From Bradyrhizobium xenonodulans (GTDB lineage: Bacteria > Pseudomonadota > Alphaproteobacteria > Rhizobiales > Xanthobacteraceae): a stretch of DNA of 64,000 bases. Position 1 is the stretch's first letter. Each line of letters starts with the position of its first letter. Positions 54,036-63,394 of the stretch are shown one piece after another. The notes beneath the pieces are model-generated. The model was not told the DNA's origin. It saw only the letters and a list, made by a program, of their open reading frames with translations, and made no database searches. Both the position numbers and the translations under genes were made by a program. The stretch spans positions 6,664,501-6,728,500 of the forward strand of contig NZ_CP089391.1 in the NCBI RefSeq assembly GCF_027594865.1, read 5' to 3'.

Positions 54036-55070
54036 TCAGCGCTCGACCTCGCGATTCCAGCGCTTGGTCCACTCTTCGCGCTTCTCATTGATGACGGTCC
54101 AGTCAGGATTATAGAGCTTTGCCGCGCGCTCGCCGATCGGCGCCATCTTGCCGAGCTCCGGCGGGATCACCAGCGACTTCAGCACCGGGCCGTAGCCGTA
54201 GTCCTTCAGCATCACGAGCTGGATCTTGGGATCGAGCAGCATCTTGACGAAGCTGGAGGCCAGCGGCGAGGCGTTCGGCTTGGTGATCGGGCACGCGGTC
54301 GTCAGCAGCGTCGCGGCGCCTTCCTTCGGATAGACGAAGTCGACAGGAAAGCCGGTGTTGGCGAAGCTCTGCACGCGGCCGGTGCCCCACACCGCGATCA
54401 CGGCCTGGCCGGACTGGAACAGCTCGGTCATCTTGCCCGGCGACGGCTCATAGGCGAGCACGTTCGGATTGATCTGCTCCTTGAAGATCTTGAAGCCGGA
54501 ATCGACGTTGGTCTCGCCGCCGCCGTTCATCTTCGACAGCATCACCAGCGCTTCGAGACCATAGGTGTTGTTGATCGGCGGGATCACGAGCTGCTTGGCG
54601 TATTTGGTATCCTTCAGATCGTTCCACGAGGTCGGGGGCGCCCAGCCTTTCTCCGCGAACACCTTGGTGTTGTACATCAGTCCGGTGGCGACGATGCCGA
54701 TCGCGACCGCGCGATCGTCCTTGAAGCGCGCTGTGTCGTAGAGATCGGCCGGCAGGCCGTCGAGCTTGCCGCAGAATCCGAGCTGGATCGCCTGGTACAT
54801 CGGGCCGTCGTCGACGATGGCGACGTCGATCTGCTGGTTGCCCTTCTGCGCCTGGAGCTTGGCCAGCGTGTCGGTGGAATTGCCGGCGACGTACTCGACC
54901 TTGACACCGTTCTCCTTCTCGAAGGCCGGGATCACCTCGTCGCGGATCGTTTTCTCGAACGAGCCGCCATAGCCGGCGACATAGAGCGTTTTCTGCTGGG
55001 CCGAGGCGACCGACGGGGCGGCAATGAGCGCTGCGATGCTGACCGCGGTCAGAAGGCGAAAAGTCTTCAT
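54036..55070 (-). CDS. Extracellular solute-binding protein (PotD-like/opine type)
   Basis: A 344-aa periplasmic receptor starting at ATG 55070 with a signal peptide ending SVASAQQK. LYVAGYGGSFEKTIRDEVIPAFE at the start and VWGTGRVQSFANTGFPVDFVYPKEGA later are type II binding-protein features of the PotD/opine family. First gene of the operon; the divergent lysR gene is 271 bp away and presumably controls it. Confidence 0.92.
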   Translation of the reverse strand: MKTFRLLTAVSIAALIAAPSVASAQQKTLYVAGYGGSFEKTIRDEVIPAFEKENGVKVEYVAGNSTDTLAKLQAQKGNQQIDVAIVDDGPMYQAIQLGFCGKLDGLPADLYDTARFKDDRAVAIGIVATGLMYNTKVFAEKGWAPPTSWNDLKDTKYAKQLVIPPINNTYGLEALVMLSKMNGGGETNVDSGFKIFKEQINPNVLAYEPSPGKMTELFQSGQAVIAVWGTGRVQSFANTGFPVDFVYPKEGAATLLTTACPITKPNASPLASSFVKMLLDPKIQLVMLKDYGYGPVLKSLVIPPELGKMAPIGERAAKLYNPDWTVINEKREEWTKRWNREVER

Positions 55071-55341
55071 GTGGACCGATCTCCAATACCGGAATGAGGT
55101 GACGTGCCGACAAATCTCCGGCCAAAGCGCCTTCCGCATTTCCTTCCGCGCAAATCCGCTTCCAATCAGGGCTCCGGCCCCTGTTCGGCGGATTTGGCGC
55201 GATCTGGAGGTTTGAACCCCTCCAATCTGCCGAAAAAGCGGGCTGGCTCCAGCTCTGATGAAAAAGATCGCAACCTATACTTCCATCGTCCAATGAATAA
55301 TGGCACCGTCTGCATGTCAAAATGTTATGAATGGAAAAGGG

Positions 55342-56259
55342 ATGGCGCGGATCAATTCGCGGCAGGTGGAGGCCTTCCGGGCGACGATGCTGACCGGCAG
55401 CGTCACCGAGGCGGCGAAGCTGATGGTGGTGACGCAGCCCGCGGTGAGCCGGCTGCTGCGCGACCTGCAGGCGCTGCTGAAAATGGAGCTGTTCGAGCGG
55501 CGTGGCACAGGCCTGGTGCCAACCGCCGCCGCGATGGCGCTTTATACCGAGGTCGAGCGCTCCTTTGTCGGCCTCGAACGCATTACGGCGGCGGCCGAAG
55601 AAATCCGCGGCCGCCGCACCGGCTCGCTGCGGATCGCAGCATTGCCGGCGCTGTCGAACGGCTACTTGCCGCGGCTCACGGGTCACTTCCTCAAGGAGCG
55701 GCCGAACCTCAACCTGGCCTTCTTCGGCGTTATTTCTCCGATCGTGGTCGATTGGGTGCTGAACAATCAGTGCGACGTCGGCTTTGCCGAGGTGCCGATC
55801 GCACATTCCGGCCTGCCGAGCCTAAAGCTGCCGGCACCCGCGCGCGTCGCGGTGTTGCCGGCCGGTCATCGCCTCGCGGAGAAAGACGTGCTGGAGCCAC
55901 GCGACTTCGAGGGCGAGACCTTCATCTCGCTGTCGGCGGGAACGTCGAGCCGGCACCTCGTCGATCAGGTCTTTCACCGCCACGATGTCCGCCGGGTGCT
56001 GCGCGTCGAGACCACGCTGTCGGAGATCATGTGCGGCATGGTGTCGTCAGGGCTTGGCGTCGCGATCTGCGATCCCTTCACCGCGCAGGAATTTTCCACC
56101 CGCGGCGTCGTCGTGCGCCGCTTCCTCCCGCGCATCGACTTTGAATTCTCCGCCGTGTTTCCGGCGCAACGCAGCCCGTCGCCGGTGGCGCTCGACCTCG
56201 TCGAGACCGTGCGCAAGTCGCTCGCCGCGTTCGACGACGAAGCGGCTCTCAGCCGCTGA
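55342..56259 (+). CDS. LysR family transcriptional regulator
   Basis: A 305-aa regulator. The winged helix-turn-helix is at about 4-62 (NSRQVEAFRATMLTGSVTEA, then VTQPAVSRLLRDLQALLKME). An effector-binding domain follows (about 90-295). This branch resembles OccR/NocR-type opine regulators. ATG 55342 is preferred as the first residue before the conserved HTH; 55300 and 55327 are alternatives. It is divergent from the ABC/oxidase operon and its last 11 bp overlap the convergent amidohydrolase gene. Confidence 0.9.
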   Translation: MARINSRQVEAFRATMLTGSVTEAAKLMVVTQPAVSRLLRDLQALLKMELFERRGTGLVPTAAAMALYTEVERSFVGLERITAAAEEIRGRRTGSLRIAALPALSNGYLPRLTGHFLKERPNLNLAFFGVISPIVVDWVLNNQCDVGFAEVPIAHSGLPSLKLPAPARVAVLPAGHRLAEKDVLEPRDFEGETFISLSAGTSSRHLVDQVFHRHDVRRVLRVETTLSEIMCGMVSSGLGVAICDPFTAQEFSTRGVVVRRFLPRIDFEFSAVFPAQRSPSPVALDLVETVRKSLAAFDDEAALSR

Positions 56260-57622
56260 ATGCGGCCTGCGCTTCCGGCAGATCCCAGATCTTCCCGATC
56301 GCGGCAGTGCCTGCTGCCATGATCGCCGCTTCGTCCGCGCCGAGATAGCGTCCTTCATCGACCAGCATGCGGCCGTCGACCATGACCTGATCGATATTGG
56401 CGCGGTTGGCGAGCGCGATCAGCGCGCGGCGCGGATCGAACAGCGGCTGAAGATGCGGATGGGTGAGATCGACGACCGTGAGATCGGCGGTGGCACCCGG
56501 CTCGATCCGGCCGAGATCCGGCCGCTTGATGACGTCGGCGGCGACCGCCGTGTTCGCCTCGATCAGCTCGGGCGAGTTCGCGACGTCGGGACGCTGCGAG
56601 GTAATCTTGGATATCAGCGACGCCGCATTGAGCTCGCCGAGCAGGTCCATGTTGTAGCCGTCGGTGCCGACCACGGTGCGCACGCCGTGCTCGGCAAACC
56701 GGCTGAAGGCCGCGGTGACGCCGGCACGCGCGAACACGCGCGGACAATTCAGCACGGTCATGCCACGCGCGGCCATCAGCTTGAGATCGTCGTCGGAACT
56801 GAACATGCAATGCGCGGCCATGAGGTCCGGCGCCAGCAGCCCGAGCCAGTCCAAATATTGCGCTGGCGTACGGCCGCCATAGCGCTTGCCGATGGTCTCG
56901 ACCTCGGCACGGCTCTGCGCCATGTGCGTCGTGATGGGTACGCCGAGCTCGCGCGCCAGCGTGGCGCAGGCCTTCAACAGGTCCGGGCCGCAGGTGTCGG
57001 TCGCGTGCGGGCTCATGGCGAGGCTGATGCGGCCATCGCCGCGATTGTTCCAGCGCTGGTAGAGCGCGTTCCAGGTCGCCATGTCGGCAGTGCCGTCATC
57101 GCCGGAATAGCGGACCACACCATCGGCACCGGCCTTGGCGTCCGACGTCGAGAACAGATAGGGCGCGCCATAGAAGCGGATGCCCATCTCCTCCGCCGCA
57201 TCGAACATTTCAGGAATCGAGTTGCGGAACGGCTCCATTACGGTGGTGGCGCCGCCCTTGAGGAGCTGAAGGATGCCGAGCCGCGCCACGGCCATGCGCT
57301 CTTCTGCTGATAGAATATCAGCGCCGCGCTTGGTCAGCGGCAGCAGCACCGTGTAGACGATGCTCTGGTTGTTCTTGCGACCGTTACCGTCCTCGGTGTG
57401 ACTGCGCGCCACCGCTTCGGAGAAGCAGTGATTGTGCAGGTTGAGCAGGCCCGGCAAGACGAAGCGGCCGGGACGGTCATAAACCTCGTCCGCCTGCGGT
57501 CTGTCGCGCGTGACCGCGGCGATCTTTTTGCCTTCGACCAGAACCCAATGGTCGCGCAACACGTCCTGCGCGCCGTCCTTGCGTGACAGCACATAGCTGC
57601 CGAAGATTGCGGTGGTGCTCAT
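56249..57622 (-). CDS. Amidohydrolase family protein (SsnA/TRZ-ATZ type)
   Basis: A 457-aa metal-dependent hydrolase/deaminase. Metal-site motifs: NLHNH (HxH), THMAQSRAEVE, AHCMF, and GTDGYNMDLL with the catalytic Asp. GATADLTVVDL near the end is typical of COG0402 enzymes such as chlorohydrolases, guanine and cytosine deaminases. ATG 57622 overlaps the upstream binding-protein gene (ATGA). It ends the second catabolic operon. Substrate unknown; a nitrogen heterocycle or its ring-opened amide is likely. Confidence 0.9.
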   Translation of the reverse strand: MSTTAIFGSYVLSRKDGAQDVLRDHWVLVEGKKIAAVTRDRPQADEVYDRPGRFVLPGLLNLHNHCFSEAVARSHTEDGNGRKNNQSIVYTVLLPLTKRGADILSAEERMAVARLGILQLLKGGATTVMEPFRNSIPEMFDAAEEMGIRFYGAPYLFSTSDAKAGADGVVRYSGDDGTADMATWNALYQRWNNRGDGRISLAMSPHATDTCGPDLLKACATLARELGVPITTHMAQSRAEVETIGKRYGGRTPAQYLDWLGLLAPDLMAAHCMFSSDDDLKLMAARGMTVLNCPRVFARAGVTAAFSRFAEHGVRTVVGTDGYNMDLLGELNAASLISKITSQRPDVANSPELIEANTAVAADVIKRPDLGRIEPGATADLTVVDLTHPHLQPLFDPRRALIALANRANIDQVMVDGRMLVDEGRYLGADEAAIMAAGTAAIGKIWDLPEAQAAFSG

Positions 57623-59202
57623 GCGGGGCGTACGTTCCAGAACACGGCGGTGCCGTCGAGAATGCCGGTGATGGCTTTGCGATAGGCGGTCGGCTGCTTG
57701 TACAGGCCGATCGGAATATAGGGGATTTCCTCGAACGCGACCGCCTGGATCGTGCGGCAGATGCGCTGCTGCTCGGCGAGCTCGGACGCCGCCAGCCACT
57801 GGCTGCGCAAGACCCTCATCTTCTCGCTCGCATACCAGCCGGCGACCTTGCCTTCGCCGCGGATGTTGGTGTTGCCGGCCGGGTTGCGCCAGTCGATGCC
57901 CTGCCAATTGCCGACCGCGGCGCTCCAGCCGCCCTGCCCGATCGGCTCCTTCTTGAGCTGGCGCTGCAAGATGACGGCGAAATCGAGCCCGGCATATTCG
58001 ACGTTCATGCCGGCCTTGCGCAGACTATCAACGGCGATCTCGCCGAGCGGCTTCTGCGCCAGCGAGTTGGTGGGCACGAGCACCACGATCTTCTCGCCAT
58101 TATAGCCCGCGGCCTTCAGGTCGGCCTTGACCTTCGCGTAGTCCCGCGGCCCACGGAACACATCGAGGCCGACGTCGCTTGCCATCGGCGTACCAGGCGC
58201 GAAGTAGCCGATCGGCGAGACCTGGAAGGCGGGATCGACGCCCGCGACCGCCGTCATGAACGCGGATTGATCAATCGCACCCAGCAGCGCACGGCGGATG
58301 GCCGGATTGTCGAATGGCGGCTGGAGATGATTGAGGCGCAGCATGCAGGCATAGCCGCGGGGATCGAGAATACGGGTCTCGATGTCGCCGGCAGCCTTGA
58401 TCACAGGAAGCAAATCATGCGGCGTGGTCTCCTGCCAGTCCTGCTCGCCGGTCTGGAGCGCGGCCACGCCGGTGCCGGCATCGGGCGTGGTGGTCCAGAC
58501 CACGCGGTCGTAGTGAACGATCTTTGGACCCGCGGTCCAATCCGGCTTGCCGTCGGTGCGCGGCTGATAGCGCTCGAACTTCGCATAGGCATTGCGTGCG
58601 CCCTGCACCCGCTCGTCGGCGAGATAGCGGAACGGACCGCTGCCGATCACTTCGGTCAGTGCCTTGAACGGATCCTGGCTCGCCAGCCGTTCCGGCATCA
58701 TGAAGCAGGCGTTGATCGCGGCCTTGCCGAGCGCCTGCGGCAGCAGCGGGAACGGACGCTTGAGACGGAAACGGATGGTGCGATCGTCAGCGGCCGACAA
58801 TTCGTCGGTCGCCTCCAGCAGCTCGCCGCCAAAGCCGTCGCGTGCTGCCCAGCGGCGGATGCTGGCGACGCAGTCGCGCGCCAGCACGCGCTCGCCGTCA
58901 TGCCAGAACAGGCCGTCGCGAAGCATGAGGTCCCACTGGAGCTGGTCGCCGGAGATGGCGTGGCCCGACAGCATCTGCGGCGAGACCTGGAGTGAGGAGC
59001 TCATGCCGTAGAGCGTGTCGTAGACCATGAAGCCGTGGTTTCGCGACACTTGAGCGGTCGAATAGATGGGATCGACAAAGGCGAGGTCGATCACGGGGAT
59101 GAAGCGCAGCGTGCTCTGGGATTCGGCGCGTACGATACCCGGCAGCGAAAGCGCCGGCATTGCTGCGGCGGCCTTGAGGAGCGAGCGGCGGGAGATGGGC
59201 AT
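57619..59202 (-). CDS. DppA-type ABC substrate-binding protein with Tat signal
   Basis: A 527-aa family 5 solute-binding protein (peptide/nickel/opine class). The N-terminus has a twin-arginine motif (SRRSLLKAA). Family features: YDTLYGMSSSLQVSPQMLSG, LRDGLFWHDGERVLARDCV, and IRRALLGAIDQSAFMTAVAG. No cognate Dpp-type permeases or ATPases are visible in the window, so it either works with transporter genes elsewhere or delivers to another system. It starts at ATG 59202 with AGGAG upstream. Confidence 0.92.
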   Translation of the reverse strand: MPISRRSLLKAAAAMPALSLPGIVRAESQSTLRFIPVIDLAFVDPIYSTAQVSRNHGFMVYDTLYGMSSSLQVSPQMLSGHAISGDQLQWDLMLRDGLFWHDGERVLARDCVASIRRWAARDGFGGELLEATDELSAADDRTIRFRLKRPFPLLPQALGKAAINACFMMPERLASQDPFKALTEVIGSGPFRYLADERVQGARNAYAKFERYQPRTDGKPDWTAGPKIVHYDRVVWTTTPDAGTGVAALQTGEQDWQETTPHDLLPVIKAAGDIETRILDPRGYACMLRLNHLQPPFDNPAIRRALLGAIDQSAFMTAVAGVDPAFQVSPIGYFAPGTPMASDVGLDVFRGPRDYAKVKADLKAAGYNGEKIVVLVPTNSLAQKPLGEIAVDSLRKAGMNVEYAGLDFAVILQRQLKKEPIGQGGWSAAVGNWQGIDWRNPAGNTNIRGEGKVAGWYASEKMRVLRSQWLAASELAEQQRICRTIQAVAFEEIPYIPIGLYKQPTAYRKAITGILDGTAVFWNVRPA

Positions 59203-59331
59203 TACAGGTAGCTCCTGAGTGTCGTGATACGCAGCCGCATTGGCGGTGCGCTCCCTCCCCCGCTTGCGAGAGAGGGTGTCGCCGCAGGCGAGAACCCCCA
59301 AGAGGAGAGAGCCCTCACCCGCGCCTTCGGC

Positions 59332-59361
59332 GCGACCTCTCCCGCACGCGGGAGAGGTCGC
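59332..59361. repeat. CTCTCCC-type extragenic palindrome
   Basis: Perfect 14-bp arms (GCGACCTCTCCCGC / GCGGGAGAGGTCGC) with a 2-nt spacer inside the 213-bp gap between two co-directional genes. A related CTCCCCC...GAGAGAG stretch lies at about 59250-59280. Looks like a mobile extragenic repeat; it may also reduce read-through. Confidence 0.65.
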
Positions 59362-59415
59362 AGCGAGCTTGCCGCCAGACCAGTGTGTAAAAGACGGGCC
59401 TGCATCATTTCCGGT

Positions 59416-60066
59416 TCAGGTGTTCAACAAAACAGCGCCGACCGCGGCGGCCACGGCCTGCTGCGCCGGCTCGATCACGGGCACACCGATCGCCTCCGCG
59501 ATCGCCGCGCGGTGCGACGCCATCCCGGCGCACCCCATCACCACGACGTCGGCGCGGCACTGGGTCACCAGCGCGCGGCCGGCTTCGATCAAGCGACCGC
59601 GGATGTCGGCACCCGCCGTCTCGGCTGCGCTCGCGCCGACCGACCAGCTTCCGGCATAGCGGCTGTCCACACCCATCACCCGCGCCATGCGCTGCTGGCG
59701 GCGGATGCTCGACGGCGACAGCGCGATCACGCCGAAACGTTCGCCCAGCATCAGCGCGCGAAAGATACCGCATTCGGCGATGCCGAGCACCGGCCTGCCG
59801 CCGGCAGCCTCGCGCACCGCATGCAGGCCGGGATCGCTGAAGCAGGCGAGCACGAAGGCATCCGCATCGTCATGCGACACGCGATTCACCAGCGGCATCA
59901 CTACGCTATCGGCATCGCGCTGCGAGCTGATGCCCGGCGGCCCCTCGACAAGGCCGACCACCTCGATCTCAGGCCCACCGGCGATCCGCAGCGGCGCGAC
60001 CGCGTCGTCGATCGCCGCCGTCACCGACGCCGAGGAGTTGGGGTTGATGACGAGGATACGGGTCAT
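59416..60066 (-). CDS. Aspartate/glutamate/hydantoin racemase family protein
   Basis: A 216-aa protein of the hydantoin/allantoin racemase type. It opens ILVINPNSSASVTAAIDDAV. The two catalytic cysteines lie in VLACFSDPGLHAVRE and VVMGCAGMASHRA, so both halves of the racemase site are intact. It is 8 bp after the deacetylase-like gene. Together they would racemise and open a cyclic amide. Confidence 0.88.
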   Translation of the reverse strand: MTRILVINPNSSASVTAAIDDAVAPLRIAGGPEIEVVGLVEGPPGISSQRDADSVVMPLVNRVSHDDADAFVLACFSDPGLHAVREAAGGRPVLGIAECGIFRALMLGERFGVIALSPSSIRRQQRMARVMGVDSRYAGSWSVGASAAETAGADIRGRLIEAGRALVTQCRADVVVMGCAGMASHRAAIAEAIGVPVIEPAQQAVAAAVGAVLLNT

Positions 60067-60074
60067 GGCGCTGC

Positions 60075-60959
60075 CTAGCGGTTGCCGGCCTCGTGGCGGA
60101 GGAAGTTTTCCGCAATCTTCTCGCCGGTCGTGATCCAGACGTCCGGGCACGATTTTGCGTAGGTCAGGAACTCGCGCAGCAGCCGCAATCGCATCGGACG
60201 GCCGCTGCATTGCGGATGCAGCACCGTCGTCACCATCGCGCCCCAGTCGCGGACCTCGTCCAGCTCGTCCTTCCAGATCGAGAGCACGTGCTCCTTGGGG
60301 AAGATCGAGCGCGGGCTGAAGCGCGCGGATAGGCCGTGCATCCAGTCGTCATAGCTCGCGGTCACCGGCAGTTCGATCGTTCCGGGCTTGCCATCGGCGA
60401 GACGATGGCGGTAGGGCCTGACGTCGTCGCGGAACGAGGAGCTGTAGACGATGCCATGGCGCACCAGCGCCACCCGCAGCTCCTCGGTGAACTCGCCATA
60501 GGGCGCGCGGTAGCCGGTCGGCTTGACCCCGAGCCGGCGCTTGAGTGCCTCGAAACCGCGCTCCAGCTCTTCCTCGATCCAGGGATCGCCGGGATCGGGC
60601 AGCAGATGATGATAGCCGTGATGGCCGATCTCGTGGCCGGCCTTGAGGATGGACTCCGCCATCGCCGGATGCGCATCGACCGACCAGCCCGTGACGAAGA
60701 AGGTCGCCTTGAGATCGAGCTGGTCGAGCAGCTCCAGCAGCTTCGGCGTGCCGACGCGCGCCTCATAGCCGCCATAGCTCATGGTGATGAGCCGCTGCGC
60801 GTGCACTGCGTCCTTGCTGGTCCACGCGCTCTCCGCGTCGACGTCGAACGACAGGAACATCGCCGAAGTGTACGGTTTCGGCCAGGGATAGTCCGGCGCG
60901 GGATCCGCGGTGTTGGCCGGAACGAGCGGGATGCTCTGGAGTGCCTTACTGTCCAGCAT
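60075..60959 (-). CDS. Polysaccharide-deacetylase-fold hydrolase (PuuE/cyclic-imidase type)
   Basis: A 294-aa NodB-fold protein. Metal-binding residues: Asp pair in FDVD (38-41) and His residues in GHEIGHHGYHHLLPD; the RAPYGEFTEEL segment and a late TVLHPQCSGRP follow. GYEARVGTPKLLELLDQLDL is typical of the subgroup that includes PuuE allantoinase and cyclic-imide hydrolases rather than cell-wall deacetylases, and no signal peptide is present. Its start overlaps the binding-protein gene by 14 bp. A cytosolic cyclic-amide hydrolase is favoured. Confidence 0.85.
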   Translation of the reverse strand: MLDSKALQSIPLVPANTADPAPDYPWPKPYTSAMFLSFDVDAESAWTSKDAVHAQRLITMSYGGYEARVGTPKLLELLDQLDLKATFFVTGWSVDAHPAMAESILKAGHEIGHHGYHHLLPDPGDPWIEEELERGFEALKRRLGVKPTGYRAPYGEFTEELRVALVRHGIVYSSSFRDDVRPYRHRLADGKPGTIELPVTASYDDWMHGLSARFSPRSIFPKEHVLSIWKDELDEVRDWGAMVTTVLHPQCSGRPMRLRLLREFLTYAKSCPDVWITTGEKIAENFLRHEAGNR

Positions 60960-61761
60960 TGATGGTCGCCTTCTCGATTGCGTTGTCAGTCAGTTTCCAC
61001 TTGGCGAGCAGGGTCTTGTAGGTGCCGTCGGCGATCAGCGCGTCGACGGCCTCCAGTATGGCTTGCTGCAGCGCCTTTTCCTTGGCCGGCAGCGCGATAC
61101 CCGTGAACTGCGTCGCAAAGGGCTCGCCGACTGGTGCGTAGGTGCCCGGCTCCAGATCCATCAGGTAAGGCAGCGTCTCGTTGCCCTGCACGGCGGCATC
61201 GATACGGCCCTGCCGGAGCTGCGTGCGGGCATCTGCCGAGCCGTCGGTGCCGACGAACTGGATCGGATTGCTGCCGCAGTTCTTCTGGCTCCATTTGTCG
61301 ATCTCTGCCGGAAACATGGTCCGGCGGCTGGCGCCGACCTTCTTGCCACACAGCGCAGCCATGTCCTTGAACTCTGACGCACGGGACTGCTGGACGAAGA
61401 ATTTCGGGCCGCTGCGCAAATAGTCGACGAAGGACGCGATCTCATGCCGGCTCGCATAGTCGGTGAAGCCGGACAGGATGGCATCGACCCGGCCCGTCGA
61501 AATCGATGGCATGAACTCGGCAAAGCTGGTCTCGGTCCATTCGATCTTGACGCCAAGCTTGCGCCCGAGCGCCTCGCCCAGATCGATATCGAAGCCCGAC
61601 AGCTTGCTGGTGGCGGGATCGCGGAACTCCATCGGCGGATAGTTCGGCACGACCGCCACCTTGATGCTGCCGCGCTTGGCGATCTCAGCGGGCAGTTCGA
61701 TCGCCATCCCTGACGAACTCATGACACCGACAAGCACTGCCGTAACGAGAAGTCTCTTCAT
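60946..61761 (-). CDS. Polar amino-acid ABC substrate-binding protein
   Basis: A 271-aa family 3 binding protein with signal peptide (LVTAVLVGVMSSSGMAIE). Ligand-site segments: AVVPNYPPMEFRDPATSKLSGFDIDL, AILSGFTDYASR, RRTMFPAEIDKW and AAVQGNETLPY. It is paralogous to the protein at 63391-64000, so the operon carries a receptor on both sides of its permease and ATPase. Confidence 0.93.
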   Translation of the reverse strand: MKRLLVTAVLVGVMSSSGMAIELPAEIAKRGSIKVAVVPNYPPMEFRDPATSKLSGFDIDLGEALGRKLGVKIEWTETSFAEFMPSISTGRVDAILSGFTDYASRHEIASFVDYLRSGPKFFVQQSRASEFKDMAALCGKKVGASRRTMFPAEIDKWSQKNCGSNPIQFVGTDGSADARTQLRQGRIDAAVQGNETLPYLMDLEPGTYAPVGEPFATQFTGIALPAKEKALQQAILEAVDALIADGTYKTLLAKWKLTDNAIEKATINAGQ

Positions 61762-61775
61762 CGATATGCCCCCAT

Positions 61776-62540
61776 TCAGATTACTGCCGAAAGAAATGCC
61801 TTGGTGCGCTCCTCGCGCGGCGCGCCCAGCACGTCCGAGGCGCGGCCCTGCTCGACGATCGCGCCCTGGTCCATGTAGACGACGCGGTCGGCGACCTCCC
61901 GGGCGAAGCCGAGCTCGTGCGTCACCACCATCATGGTCATGCCGCTCTTCGCCAGCTCCTTCATGACCGCGAGCACTTCGCCGACGAGCTCGGGATCGAG
62001 CGCGCTGGTCGGCTCATCAAACAGCATCAGCATCGGCTTCATGGCGAGCGCGCGGGCAATGGCCACGCGCTGCTGCTGGCCGCCGGAGAGTTGCGCGGGA
62101 TACCAGTCTGCCTTCGCTGACAGTCCGACGCGGCGCAGGAGCTCGAGCGCCTCAGTGCGCACCTCGTCAGACTTGCGGCCCTGCACCTGGAGCGGGCCCT
62201 CGGTGATGTTCTCCAACGCAGTCTTGTGCGGAAACAGGTTGAAGCGCTGGAACACCATGCCGGTCTTCAGCCGCTGCCGGCCGATCTCCCGCTCGCTGAG
62301 GCGATGGAGCCGGCCGCTTTGCTCGCGCACCCCTAACAGCTCGCCGTCGAGCCAGATGCCGCCGGAGTCGATAGTCGCGAGCTGGTTGATACAGCGAAGC
62401 AGCGTGGTCTTGCCGGAGCCGGAGGCGCCGATCAGGCACATCACCTCGCCGGGCCAGACGTCGAGCGAGACGTTTTTGAGAGCCTGGAACTCTCCAAAAT
62501 GCTTGCTGACCGAGCGGATCGCGACGAGGGGTTTTGTCAT
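61776..62540 (-). CDS. Polar amino-acid ABC transporter ATP-binding protein
   Basis: A 254-aa ATPase. Walker [15 protein letters not shown]-loop [17 protein letters not shown], signature [15 protein letters not shown], Walker [13 protein letters not shown], switch His in [17 protein letters not shown]. Closest in pattern to GlnQ/HisP-type subunits. It overlaps the permease gene by 4 bp. Confidence 0.95.
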   Translation of the reverse strand: MTKPLVAIRSVSKHFGEFQALKNVSLDVWPGEVMCLIGASGSGKTTLLRCINQLATIDSGGIWLDGELLGVREQSGRLHRLSEREIGRQRLKTGMVFQRFNLFPHKTALENITEGPLQVQGRKSDEVRTEALELLRRVGLSAKADWYPAQLSGGQQQRVAIARALAMKPMLMLFDEPTSALDPELVGEVLAVMKELAKSGMTMMVVTHELGFAREVADRVVYMDQGAIVEQGRASDVLGAPREERTKAFLSAVI

Positions 62541-63394
62541 CGCGCGAGCCGCAATGTGCCGCGTGCAAATCGGCGTTCGAGCAGCATCTGGAGCGGGGTC
62601 AGGATCGAGACCACGAGCAGGTACCAGAGCCCAGCGACGATCAGAAGCTCGATGACGCGGGAGTTGGCGTAGTAGATGTTTTCGGCGTTGTGCAGCAATT
62701 CCGGATACTGAATGACGCTGGCAAGCGAGGTCGCCTTCACCATGCCGATGAACTCGTTGCCGAGCGGCGGGATCACGACGCGCATCGCCTGCGGCAGCAC
62801 GATCCGCCGCAGCGCGCGCAGCCGCCCCATGCCGATCGCCTGCGCCGCCTCATATTGCCCGATATCGACCGACAGCATGCCGGCGCGCATCACTTCGGAT
62901 GTATAGGCGCCCTGGTTGATGCCGAGCCCGAGCAGCGCGGCAAGGAACGGCGTCATGACATCGACGGCGCGCGCGCTCCACAGGCCGGGAATGCCGATGG
63001 TCGGGAACACCAGCGCGAGATTGAACCACAGGAGCAGTTGCAGGATCAGCGGCGTACCGCGAAACAGCCAAGTATAGCCGGCAGCCACCGTCTTCAGCAC
63101 CGGATTGGGCGACAGCCGCATGACCGCGACGACGATGCCGAGGACAATGCCGAGCGCCATCGCCAGCACCGCCATCACCATGGTGTTGACGATGCCTTCG
63201 AGGATGACCTTTGCGGTCAGGAAGCGGCTGACATAGGACCATTCGATCTGGCCATTCGCAAACGCGCGGGCGATCGCCGCCAGCACGAGGACGATCAGCG
63301 CCGCGCTGAGCCAGCGAAACCAGTGCGGCTCGCGCGCGATCCGCATTCCCGATAGATCGGGAAAACCCTCCGCAAGTGCCGCCGCCGGCTTCAT
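62537..63394 (-). CDS. Polar amino-acid ABC transporter permease
   Basis: A 285-aa permease starting at ATG 63394, overlapping the upstream binding-protein stop (ATGA). After a leading helix (about 30-47), the HisM/GlnP-type core starts [20 protein letters not shown]. It continues [18 protein letters not shown] and the ATPase loop [37 protein letters not shown] is typical of the family. Confidence 0.94.
   Translation of the reverse strand: MKPAAALAEGFPDLSGMRIAREPHWFRWLSAALIVLVLAAIARAFANGQIEWSYVSRFLTAKVILEGIVNTMVMAVLAMALGIVLGIVVAVMRLSPNPVLKTVAAGYTWLFRGTPLILQLLLWFNLALVFPTIGIPGLWSARAVDVMTPFLAALLGLGINQGAYTSEVMRAGMLSVDIGQYEAAQAIGMGRLRALRRIVLPQAMRVVIPPLGNEFIGMVKATSLASVIQYPELLHNAENIYYANSRVIELLIVAGLWYLLVVSILTPLQMLLERRFARGTLRLAR

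Noticed and set aside
53115..55097. 660-codon plus-strand frame opposite the ABC ATPase and binding protein
   Set aside because: Spans two real genes and their spacer; typical high-GC antisense frame.
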